Shown piece after piece: positions 17,231-24,743 of a stretch of DNA of 64,000 nt. The DNA is taken from positions 124,001-188,000 of the forward strand of contig NZ_LMQM01000012.1 of assembly GCF_001424145.1 (NCBI RefSeq), in the 5' to 3' direction. How positions within the stretch are numbered: the stretch's first letter is position 1; every line of letters starts with the position of its first letter. The notes below the pieces were generated by a model, which worked only from the letters and a program-made list of their open reading frames with translations, had not been told where the DNA came from and searched no databases. The DNA comes from Chryseobacterium sp. Leaf404 (GTDB lineage: Bacteria > Bacteroidota > Bacteroidia > Flavobacteriales > Weeksellaceae). The translations under genes and the position numbers were made by a program.

Positions 17231-19849
17231 TTAATTTACAGTAGGACAAGTTTGTGTGCTGAAACATTTCCAGCCGGAAGCGGTTCCGTCTGTATTTATT
17301 TTCAGACAATTTACGGTGGTATCATATACCATCATTCCTTTTGCAGGGTTTGCAATATCCGTAGAAGGATTGACTACTCTGTTCATTACAAATCCTTTGG
17401 TTTTGGATTCTAAAGCAGTCCAGGCACCGGTTCTTACCATTGGCCAGTTTCCGTTATCGGCTCCTGCTCTTCCAAGTGAAGTAATTCCGTGTTTGGTTGG
17501 GATTGCTCCTGTTCCGGTTGTGGCTGGTTTGTAACAAGCGCCCCCAATTGGAGCACCACAAACGGTACTGTTTAATGTAAGGTTTACAAATCTTGTTACA
17601 CAGGTACTCCAGGTTATCTTGCAGGTATACGTTCCATCATTCGCTGCTGCATAATTAGGAAATGTATAAGTACGGGTATTTGAAAGCACATTTCCTGAAG
17701 AATCCAGCCATTGGTAAACTGCACCTGCATAATAAGGCATTATTAAGGTGTACGGTGATCCCGGACAAGATTGCGCAGTATTACTGGCTGCTAAATTACC
17801 CATTGTTTTTATCTGAATTGTACTTGGGAAACTCCCACCGCACGCATCTTTTAAAATTATTTCATAGGTAGTATTTGCTGTTAAATTATCAATCTGCAAA
17901 CTTGAACTGGAAGTATTGATTATGGCATAAGCACCGGTAGATCCTGCCACTCTGTATTGTATTTCGTAAGGGGAAACACCGGCAATATCGAGATAAGCAG
18001 AACCTGTTGCTAAAGGAACTCCTGCCGAATCTTCACAAATAACACCTGTACTTGCAGTAATTGATGGACCTGTATTACTGTCTGTTAATAACACCGTATT
18101 ACCATCTATATAATAACTTTGATTACACCAAGAAGTAACTTTAAGCTTAGTTACATAAGTTCCTGCAGGGATATTTGCAAAATAACCATTTACATCAGTA
18201 GCAATAGGTGTTGATAAATTTGATGCATTATAAAGCTCTACCGTACTTGGATAACCTCCGTTATAAATTTTAGTAGAAGAAATAGTGCCACCTCCTGAAC
18301 AATATGATGTTCCTGTAGAAGTTACGCTTTGTTGTAAAAGACTGCTGCTGTCAACCGTAAAAGGATAAATATTAGTAACACCACAACTTGTTACAGCAAC
18401 TGTGTAATCTCCAGGCAACATATTAGACCAAGCCCAATATTCTCCATTGGGTGAATAACCTGCAACACCTACATTGCTTGGTCCACTCAGAATTGTTAGC
18501 GTTGCATTAGCATAATCTGAAAAATAACCCAATATCCGAACAATTACTTGAGCAGTTCCTGTAACTGTGTGTGTTGCGATTTGATTTCCATTGTCACATA
18601 TATAACCAACATATTGTAAACTTAAAGTTGGTGTTCCTGCATTGGCAGGATCTTCAACCGTTTTCGTAAGGGTAGTTACAGGAGAACAAGTATCTGAATA
18701 AGTAACGGTATAAGTATCAAGTGGTAAAACAGAAGAAGACCACCCAGTTCCGGCAGCGGTAAGTGTTGTTGTATATACTTGTGTTCCTGAAGAATTTTTT
18801 ACAACTACATTTACAGGATATGTCCAAGCTGATATAGCATCTCCATTGATTACCATTGTTTCACTTGTACCGCATCCTGAAATTGAAGTAGAGGTGCTAA
18901 AATCTACTACTTCCAAAAAAGCGGTATCCCAACAATAGGTTGCGATAAGACCACAAGGACTTGTTGTTTTTACATAATATTTTTTTGATGGTGCAAGAGG
19001 CATCGTAAAACTACTTCCTGTATAAGTTCCTGTATATAAAGCCGCACCTTGTGGAGCACAACTTCCATTTGAGGCCTGTTCGTAAATTTCTAACATTAAG
19101 CCACCTGCATTGATGTGATTTTGTAAATCAATACCTTGATCAGTATTTGCATCTACACTCCAAGCGTGCCCGATAGTGGCAATGTTGGTACCGCAAGATT
19201 TGTTAACATTGAAATAAAACTTAACAGGTGCTAAAGATGCATTGAGCTCTTTCGTAAAGGTTTTATAATTTCCACAGGCATCTCTAACGCGTATCTGATA
19301 GGTTCCAAACTCAGTCACATTCAACACATTGCTGGTTACATAATTTAAGGGTTGGTCGGGAAATGCCGGATCAAGTGATTTAACAATTAAATACATATAA
19401 TTCGGAGTTCCTCCTGTTACATTATTTACCGTAAACGTACCACCTTGTGTAAAGTTTGTACAAACATTAGAAATTGAAATATCTGCATTGCTAATCGGAA
19501 TATAACTGTCGGCAACAGTAATAGGGTTATTATTAGAATATACAATACTGTTATCTATAGAACAAACAATTTTTACCTGATAATCCGTTCCCGGCTGTAA
19601 ATTTGTAAAAGTGTGCGGACTTGTAGGAGCAATTACAGACTGCACTATGGTACCTCCTTTCAGCAATTGAATCGTTGTGTTGATAGCACTGCTGAATGTT
19701 GCCGTTATCGTCCCATTTCCTGCACACGTATTTGCAGTGGTGGTGATAGTTGTCGTTACGCTTCCTGCTGTTGCACACTGTGCGTTAACTCTTATACCAA
19801 AAACAATAAGTGATAGTACAAGCAGGAATAAAAAAAATTTCTTCATCAT
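17231..19849 (-). CDS. Large secreted mosaic adhesin-like protein (872 aa)
   Basis: A signal peptide (MMKKFFLFLLVLSLIVFGIRVNAQC) is followed by serial beta-sandwich segments like those of SprB-type repeats. The first 190 residues closely match the 1144-aa protein at 5702-9136. The centre diverges, and similarity returns at about residues 715-770 (YYAGA-Y-W, DGTYTCKITW, CVTRFVN). The TSP3/carbohydrate-binding/TSP3 block of the longer protein is absent. The sequence jumps straight to the shared tail (about 785-872), with HGITSLGRAG, LESKTKGFVMNR, PAKGMMVYD and CLKINTDG. No T9SS sorting domain is seen. It lies 56 bp downstream of the anchor J gene. Confidence 0.8.
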   Translation of the reverse strand: MMKKFFLFLLVLSLIVFGIRVNAQCATAGSVTTTITTTANTCAGNGTITATFSSAINTTIQLLKGGTIVQSVIAPTSPHTFTNLQPGTDYQVKIVCSIDNSIVYSNNNPITVADSYIPISNADISISNVCTNFTQGGTFTVNNVTGGTPNYMYLIVKSLDPAFPDQPLNYVTSNVLNVTEFGTYQIRVRDACGNYKTFTKELNASLAPVKFYFNVNKSCGTNIATIGHAWSVDANTDQGIDLQNHINAGGLMLEIYEQASNGSCAPQGAALYTGTYTGSSFTMPLAPSKKYYVKTTSPCGLIATYCWDTAFLEVVDFSTSTSISGCGTSETMVINGDAISAWTYPVNVVVKNSSGTQVYTTTLTAAGTGWSSSVLPLDTYTVTYSDTCSPVTTLTKTVEDPANAGTPTLSLQYVGYICDNGNQIATHTVTGTAQVIVRILGYFSDYANATLTILSGPSNVGVAGYSPNGEYWAWSNMLPGDYTVAVTSCGVTNIYPFTVDSSSLLQQSVTSTGTSYCSGGGTISSTKIYNGGYPSTVELYNASNLSTPIATDVNGYFANIPAGTYVTKLKVTSWCNQSYYIDGNTVLLTDSNTGPSITASTGVICEDSAGVPLATGSAYLDIAGVSPYEIQYRVAGSTGAYAIINTSSSSLQIDNLTANTTYEIILKDACGGSFPSTIQIKTMGNLAASNTAQSCPGSPYTLIMPYYAGAVYQWLDSSGNVLSNTRTYTFPNYAAANDGTYTCKITWSTCVTRFVNLTLNSTVCGAPIGGACYKPATTGTGAIPTKHGITSLGRAGADNGNWPMVRTGAWTALESKTKGFVMNRVVNPSTDIANPAKGMMVYDTTVNCLKINTDGTASGWKCFSTQTCPTVN

Positions 19850-19905
19850 TTTTTAATCTTTTTTTTTTTTGTTGTGTTTATTTTTTTTCATTATTTATTT
19901 TGTGT

Positions 19906-20865
19906 TTATTTTTTCATCATCTTTTTTATCATTGGCGGTCCGTTTTGAAATAGAATTTTTACGATATAATTCCCTGAAGGAAAATTACTAATGTCTATTG
20001 TTTCCGTTTTCGCTGATTTCAAAAACTTACATTCAACAGTGTAGATCTGAATTTCCTTTATTTTTTTGTCGGTCTTTATGGCAAAAACATCATTTACAGG
20101 ATTGGGGTAAAGCGTTATTTCATTTTCAGAAAAATTTTCAGAAACGCCCAAAGTTCCGGTAGTGGTAATTTTCACATCATCTACTAATAAAGCAGAAGCT
20201 TCCTGCGTAATGCAGTGTATGCCAATACGAATGGTTTGTCCAGAGTATGCATTCAAATTATAAATGAAGTTTCTCCAGTTATTATCAATATTTAAGTTTT
20301 GCGAAACCAACTGATAAGGAAGCGTATTGATGATGGTAAAATCAGCGTTTGTCGTAGGGTTTCCGGAACCAACATACACTCCAATCTGAAATCTTTCATC
20401 GCCGTAAGAACTGGAAAGTGTTTTCAAATACATCGAAATCAGGTTTCCCGAAGATCCTAATGTTACCGCAGGAGTAATAAGCCAATCATTATTTCCCTGG
20501 AAAGACTGCACCATTTGTCCCGCCCAACAAGCCGCGTATTTTTGTCCGCTTCTGGGGTTAAAATTCCGAATATCTCCTGATGCTCCCGTAAAATCGTTGG
20601 TCGCATTAGATTGAGAAAAATTGAAAATTTGGTACGCCATTTTTTGTCCTGCATTAGGCCAAGTTGCTACCCAATTTACAGGTGGAGCTGGATCCCCACC
20701 AATGGTAGTAGTGGTATTCAGCTGGTCCAAATCCAAAAGTCCCCATTGTCCGAAATTGGTTATGCTAAAATTGGGGTAACTCTCAAAATCTTCATTTAAT
20801 AAAACCGTTTGTGCAGGATTTTGATTAAATAAAGAGAGACCACAAAAGAATAGAAGTTTTTTCAT
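19906..20865 (-). CDS. T9SS-secreted choice-of-anchor J protein (copy 1)
   Basis: This 319-aa paralogue of 9164-10123 has a signal peptide (MKKLLFFCGLSLFNQNPAQ). Its jelly-roll domain (about residues 22-235) is nearly identical to the other copy, with NFGQWGLLDLDQL, GNNDWLITP and LLVDDVKI. The type A T9SS sorting domain (about 250-319) has ITLYPNPVNDVFAIK and ends MIKKMMKK. Near-identity in the J domain with a diverged tail points to recent duplication or gene conversion limited to the J domain. It heads the right cassette and is divergent from the Crp/Fnr gene at 21143. Confidence 0.88.
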   Translation of the reverse strand: MKKLLFFCGLSLFNQNPAQTVLLNEDFESYPNFSITNFGQWGLLDLDQLNTTTTIGGDPAPPVNWVATWPNAGQKMAYQIFNFSQSNATNDFTGASGDIRNFNPRSGQKYAACWAGQMVQSFQGNNDWLITPAVTLGSSGNLISMYLKTLSSSYGDERFQIGVYVGSGNPTTNADFTIINTLPYQLVSQNLNIDNNWRNFIYNLNAYSGQTIRIGIHCITQEASALLVDDVKITTTGTLGVSENFSENEITLYPNPVNDVFAIKTDKKIKEIQIYTVECKFLKSAKTETIDISNFPSGNYIVKILFQNGPPMIKKMMKK

Positions 20866-20991
20866 AGAAATTATAGTTTAATTTTTAAAATAGGTTTGTC
20901 TGAAAAAAAATCAATATCTGTGTTTTAGAGGGTGCTAATTTATAGGTTTATTCTTTACATTCATCATCATAACCACTTGTTAACGTGTAAA

Positions 20992-21005
20992 CTAACTTCG
21001 GTTAG
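20992..21005. promoter_or_regulatory. CTAAC-N4-GTTAG dyad 1
   Basis: This 14-bp dyad has perfect 5-bp arms and a 4-bp spacer, the geometry of Crp/Fnr-family operators. It lies in the divergent space between the right surface cassette and the Crp/Fnr-like gene at 21143. Its centre is 37 bp from that of the second dyad. Confidence 0.55.
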
Positions 21006-21028
21006 AAAAACGTTTTTAGGTGCGTAAT

Positions 21029-21042
21029 CTAACATTTGTTAG
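21029..21042. promoter_or_regulatory. CTAAC-N4-GTTAG dyad 2
   Basis: The same 5-4-5 dyad, here extended to 6-bp arms (CTAACA and TGTTAG around TT), lies about 100 bp before the start of the Crp/Fnr-like gene. Autoregulation, or control of the divergent cassette, would fit. Confidence 0.55.
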
Positions 21043-21142
21043 AAAATATGCTTTTTTAGCTCGATAGAATTGGATGATTAACTATAATTAATATAGAAAT
21101 GCTACTTTCGTATTTATCGTTATTATAAAGTGTTAATTCCAA

Positions 21143-21715
21143 ATGAGTGTATTTGAAAAAATAGAATTGTATTGCAAAAAACTAGTAGCAATTTCTGATG
21201 ATGAATTGAAGCTTCTTCTTTCAAAATTTGAGGTCGTTCATTTCAAAAAAAATCAACACTTTACAAAAATTGACGAAATAGAGAATTATCTGTATTTTCT
21301 TAATTCGGGCATTGTAAAATCTTATAATATTCATAAAGGAAAGAATGTTTGTACCCACTTTTTTTTTGAAGGAGGTTTTTTTTGCAGTTTTCAGTCTTAT
21401 GTAAAACATCAACCTTCAAGGTTAGGTTATCAGGCGATTACCGATACCGAAAGTTTAAGAATTCACAAAAAAGATTTGAATGATCTTTTTGATCAATACC
21501 AAAGTATTGAGCGCTTGGGAAGATTGGTTGTTCAAGAAATATTTATGACTTATCTGAACCAATACACTGATTTATTATGTATGACCGCTGAAGAGCGATA
21601 CATCAATATGTTTAAAGCATATAGTCATTTAATTCTGCAAATTCCTGTAAAATATCTGGCTTCGTTTCTGGGAGTACACCAAAACAGTTTGAGCAGAATA
21701 AGGGCAAGAAAATAA
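21143..21715 (+). CDS. Crp/Fnr-family transcriptional regulator
   Basis: This 190-aa protein has the usual family layout. A cyclic-nucleotide-binding-type beta barrel covers about residues 10-120, with NYLYFLNSGIVKSY, FFFEGGFFCSF and ITDTESLRIHKKDL. A long dimerisation helix (about 120-150) and a C-terminal winged helix with recognition helix ASFLGVHQNSLSRIR follow. The Fnr cysteine cluster is absent, and the residues for cAMP binding are not obvious, so the signal is unknown. It is one of the few plus-strand genes here, is transcribed away from the surface cassette, and has two matching dyads upstream. A paralogue with one stop codon follows at 21855. Confidence 0.9.
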   Translation: MSVFEKIELYCKKLVAISDDELKLLLSKFEVVHFKKNQHFTKIDEIENYLYFLNSGIVKSYNIHKGKNVCTHFFFEGGFFCSFQSYVKHQPSRLGYQAITDTESLRIHKKDLNDLFDQYQSIERLGRLVVQEIFMTYLNQYTDLLCMTAEERYINMFKAYSHLILQIPVKYLASFLGVHQNSLSRIRARK

Positions 21716-21854
21716 AAAAACTGATGGATTTTTTTTTTTAATTAAAGCTCCAAAGAAAAAGTAACATTTTCTACTAAAATAGATTAAAACGGAGTAAATA
21801 AGAAAAAACAAAATAGATTGTTTATCTTCATCATCAGTTTTAAAGTATGTGAAA

Positions 21855-22430
21855 ATGATGGATGCATTTAAAAAATTAGAAACTTACTGTAAGAATATTG
21901 CAGAAATCTCTGATGACGAATGGGAAGAATTTATTTCTAAATTTGAGGTTGTCAGGTTCAAAAAAGACGAACATTACCTACAGATATGAGAAACGGAAGA
22001 TTATCTTTATTTCCTGAACTCGGGTGTGGTAAGAATTTATACGAGGCATCAGGAAAAAGAATTTACGACTTTGTTCTTCTTTGAAAACAGTTTTCTTTCC
22101 AGCTATTTTTCATTTCTGAAGAACCAACCTTCTACATTAGGATTACACTCGATAACAGATACCGAAAGTGTTAGAATTCATAAAAATGATTTAAATGATT
22201 TGTACAAAAAAAACAGAAGTATTGAATATCTTGGAAGAATCATCATTGAAAATAGATTTTTAGAAATACTTAGCCATAATATGGATTTGCTTTGCTTAAC
22301 TGCAGAATCCCGATACACAAAAATGTTCAAAGCCTATAAACATCTCATTTTGGATATTTCGGTGAAGCATTTGGCATCTTTTCTGGGAGTTCATCCCAAT
22401 AGTCTGAGCAGAATAAGAGCAAAAATGTAA
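21855..22430 (+). pseudogene. Crp/Fnr-family paralogue with one in-frame stop
   Basis: From the ATG at 21855 a frame of 191 codons aligns along its whole length with the protein at 21143-21715 (same lengths, same VKHLASFLGVHPNSLSRIR recognition helix). It is interrupted only by a TGA at 21987-21989, where the paralogue has sense codons between FTKI and ENYLYF. The rest is open with no other damage, so the mutation is recent, or it is a sequence error. Translation restarting at a later ATG (for example 22026) would lack the first third of the sensor domain. Confidence 0.85.
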
Positions 22431-22461
22431 AAATTCGCCCTCTTATCGAGAGCGAATTTTT
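22431..22461. terminator. Bidirectional terminator between convergent genes
   Basis: Arms AAATTCGC (22431-22438) and GCGAATTT (22452-22459) with an inner CTC/GAG stem are flanked by A and T runs. It directly follows the stop of the Crp/Fnr pseudogene and lies 23 bp before the stop of the gene at 22484. Confidence 0.75.
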
Positions 22462-22483
22462 TACGATCTGTAATTTTTCAAAA

Positions 22484-23257
22484 TTAATTAATATAGGCAG
22501 CGCTGAAATTACTGGTTATGGTTTCAAAATTTTGATTCGTTCCATTCAAATTACTTTTTATTCTAATGATTCTTGCTGAGATTGTATGACTTCCTGCTGT
22601 TACATTCAACACACCACTCACTGTAAATTGTAACTGATTATCTCCTGATCCTGGTTCCTGTACTCCTAAAAACAGACCGGTTGCTGCGCCATCCAAAAAC
22701 AATTCGCATCGGTAAAATTGGTATCCTCCTAAAGGTGCACCAATTATATCAACACCCAGCATATAACTTAAAAAAAGAGCTTTTCCACCTGAAGGAATGG
22801 TAAATGTATAAGAACTGGAAGGAACAGAGGTATAAGTTGCACCATTCACACCAAAGCTTGAGGTGGCAGTAGAGGATCCACCAACAGTTGTTGCACCTGC
22901 GCCTGGAGATGCGGATGCAACAGTAACATTTCCTGAAGCATCTATTCCCAAGTTTGCAACTCCTGCTGTTGGAGAAGTTGTACTATTAATTTGGGAAAAT
23001 TTTAATCCTGATGTGCCAAAAACACCACTGTTGATTTCTAATTTTGCAGATGGCGAAATTGTACCTATACCAACTTTGCCGTCAGAAAGCACACTGAAAT
23101 CATCCAAAGTCTGTGCACCAGTTGGAATACCAGTTGCAGCATTATTTTTAGCACCGTCAATATTAAAAATACCTTGCGGATTTTGTGTATTAATTCCTAC
23201 CTGACCTACAGCAATAGTACTTAAAGACAGAGATAAAATAGTTAAAGTTGTTTTCAT
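22484..23257 (-). CDS. Secreted protein with tail-fibre-like VGIGT repeats
   Basis: The start at 23257 (MKTTLTILSLSLSTIAVGQ, a signal peptide) is preferred over 23281. The mature protein of about 238 residues begins QVGINTQNPQGIFNIDG. A second copy of the motif follows (KVGIGTISPSAKLEINS), then GLKFSQI and NLGIDASGNV, as in Bacteroidota tail-fibre-like and collagen-like secreted proteins. The second half (about 130-257) is a beta-sandwich with FTIPSGGKALFL, YRCELFLDG and AGSHTISARIIRI, reminiscent of a C1q/TNF-like or carbohydrate-binding fold. No T9SS domain is seen. Role unknown; it fits the surface-protein theme of the region. Confidence 0.75.
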   Translation of the reverse strand: MKTTLTILSLSLSTIAVGQVGINTQNPQGIFNIDGAKNNAATGIPTGAQTLDDFSVLSDGKVGIGTISPSAKLEINSGVFGTSGLKFSQINSTTSPTAGVANLGIDASGNVTVASASPGAGATTVGGSSTATSSFGVNGATYTSVPSSSYTFTIPSGGKALFLSYMLGVDIIGAPLGGYQFYRCELFLDGAATGLFLGVQEPGSGDNQLQFTVSGVLNVTAGSHTISARIIRIKSNLNGTNQNFETITSNFSAAYIN

Positions 23258-23281
23258 AATTTTCAATTGTAAAGTATTCAT

Positions 23282-24020
23282 AATTTTTTTTTGAACTACT
23301 AAGAAGTTCGACCTATTTTACGGACAAAATTACAATGCTGCACAGTTAAGAGTATTATTAATCAGCTAACGATTAGATACTTTCGAACATACGATTTGTT
23401 ACTATTTTTTTAAATTATTGCAAATCAATGTATTAAGTTTTTAAAAATTAATTTTTACTTTCATAATTTTAAGCGATATAGTGACCAAGCTTTTAATATG
23501 CGTAAGTCACGTTTATGCATTATTACTTGGATTATTCAATAATCTGAAAGAATGCATCTACTTTTTATGGGCGATTATGAATTTGATGTAGTTTTTTCTG
23601 ATAAAAAAAGAAATGTTTTATTTAATGAACAAGCAGCTCAATTTTTGGAGGAAATAATGGTGGAGCATAACATTAACCATAGCCATTATTAAAATTATTT
23701 TCAGTAAAATTTTCATACAGCAAGGATATGCAGTTGCAGAAAAAGATTTCTTACAATAATCCAATTTTGCAATTATTGCCCATTGGGATGGCGAACTTTG
23801 CTATACTTTACGAACTTTAAAAGAAATTACATTAGTGAATTTTGAGATTTAAAATTAACATTAGTAAAAACTTAACACAAGATGTTCAGTTGCTGAACTA
23901 GCTTCTGAACAGGGTTTGTCTGAATTTTCAGTGACCTTTTTAAACCTATTTCAACAGGTCACTGTATAGGTCACTTTCAGATTGTGCTTTTTTACTTCTC
24001 TTTGAACAGACATAAAACAA
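23282..24020. other. Gene-poor stretch with coding remnants and short inverted repeats
   Basis: This stretch of about 740 bp has no convincing gene. A 46-codon plus-strand frame (23552-23692, MHLLFMGDYEFDVVFSDKK...) is followed by a fragment with a stop inside (IIAHWDGELCYTLRTLKEI, about 23780-23850). Both look like remains of one or two decayed genes, which I do not recognise. Near 23884-23974 there are inverted repeats: GTTCAG/CTGAAC (23884-23898) and CAGTGACCT/AGGTCACTG (23929-23964), with another AGGTCAC at 23968. Confidence 0.4.
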
Positions 24021-24054
24021 AAAAAGCTTTAAAACATACGTTTTAAAGCTTTTT
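24021..24054 (-). terminator. Terminator of tRNA-Asp
   Basis: A perfect 14-bp stem (AAAAAGCTTTAAAA with TTTTAAAGCTTTTT) and 6-nt loop are followed by T residues on the minus strand, 24 bp after the tRNA end. Confidence 0.8.
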
Positions 24055-24077
24055 GTACTACTTTGATATTGTAGTTG

Positions 24078-24151
24078 CGATCCGGACGGGACTCGAACCC
24101 GCGACCTCCGCCGTGACAGGGCGGCATTCTAACCAGCTGAACTACCGGATC
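24078..24151 (-). tRNA. tRNA-Asp (GTC)
   Basis: This 74-nt cloverleaf has acceptor stem GATCCGG/CCGGATC, a D-arm with GGTTAGA, anticodon stem CCGCC/GGCGG around CTGTCAC (anticodon GTC), a T-arm with GGTTCGAGTCC and discriminator G. The CCA end is not encoded. A 49-bp copy of its 5' part lies just upstream. Confidence 0.95.
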
Positions 24152-24173
24152 AATTTTCTTTTAAAGGTAAAAT

Positions 24174-24222
24174 GACCTCCGCCGTGACAGGGCGGCATTC
24201 TAACCAGCTGAACTACCGGATC
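24174..24222 (-). pseudogene. Partial tRNA-Asp duplicate (5' 49 nt)
   Basis: These 49 bp are identical to 24103-24151, the acceptor 5' strand, D-arm and anticodon arm of tRNA-Asp, offset by exactly 71 bp. The T-arm and the 3' acceptor strand are missing. The pre-tRNA would carry it as leader sequence if the promoter lies upstream. Confidence 0.85.
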
Positions 24223-24354
24223 TTTTGCCATAACTATGGCGAATGCCTTTCGTTATTGTGGTTGCAAAAATACAAAATTTCAGCAAACCTGCAAACATTT
24301 AGCAGAAAAAATGCTTCCCGTGATGGAAAGCATTCATTTTCAAGTCTATTATTT

Positions 24355-24672
24355 TTATAAGTGTGCACTCAATTTCTCTGCAATCACTTCTTTTGGCGCT
24401 ACACCAACCAATTTATCCACTACCTCACCATTCTTGAAAATAAGAATGGTAGGAATATTTCTAATACCATACTGCATGGAAATATCCTGATTGTTATCTA
24501 CATCCACTTTTCCAACAATTGCTTTACCTTCAAAATCGGCAGCAACTTCTTCTACAATTGGTCCCAATGTTCTGCACGGTCCGCACCAAACTGCCCAAAA
24601 GTCTACCAATACCGGTTTATCTGATTTAAGTACTGTCTCCTGGAACGAACTGTCTGTAATTTCTAAAGCCAT
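24355..24672 (-). CDS. trxA: Thioredoxin
   Basis: This 105-aa single-domain thioredoxin is the usual size. The redox motif WCGPC lies at residues 29-33 after VLVDFWA, the buried Asp26-equivalent is present, and cis-Pro is in RNIPTILIF. It is a cytoplasmic dithiol reductant for ribonucleotide reductase and others. A -7-like element TAATTTTG (24724-24717, minus strand) lies about 45 bp before the start without a clear TTG partner, so transcription may be separate from the cysteine desulfurase upstream. Confidence 0.97.
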   Translation of the reverse strand: MALEITDSSFQETVLKSDKPVLVDFWAVWCGPCRTLGPIVEEVAADFEGKAIVGKVDVDNNQDISMQYGIRNIPTILIFKNGEVVDKLVGVAPKEVIAEKLSAHL

Positions 24673-24743
24673 TTTTTTCTTTATTTAAATTAATATATTT
24701 CTTTTATTTCGCAGATCAAAATTACCGCTTTTATCTGAAAAGC

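Noticed and set aside
5702..19849. Large proteins as T9SS substrates with type B sorting domain
   Set aside because: No type A YPNP motif or type B gliding-motility-associated end could be found; the C-termini are a different shared tail.
21855..22430. In-frame TGA in the Crp/Fnr paralogue read as selenocysteine
   Set aside because: The paralogue has no cysteine at this place, there is no catalytic motif, and no selenocysteine insertion hairpin was seen after the TGA.
22863..23204. Long plus-strand frame opposite the tail-fibre-like gene
   Set aside because: It is a mirror of the low-complexity coding strand (many Pro, Val, Ala), with no start context; the minus-strand protein has a signal peptide and known motifs.
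24103..24222. tRNA partial duplicate as phage attachment site pair
   Set aside because: Only 71 bp lies between the copies, the 5' rather than 3' part is duplicated, and there is no integrase in the window.
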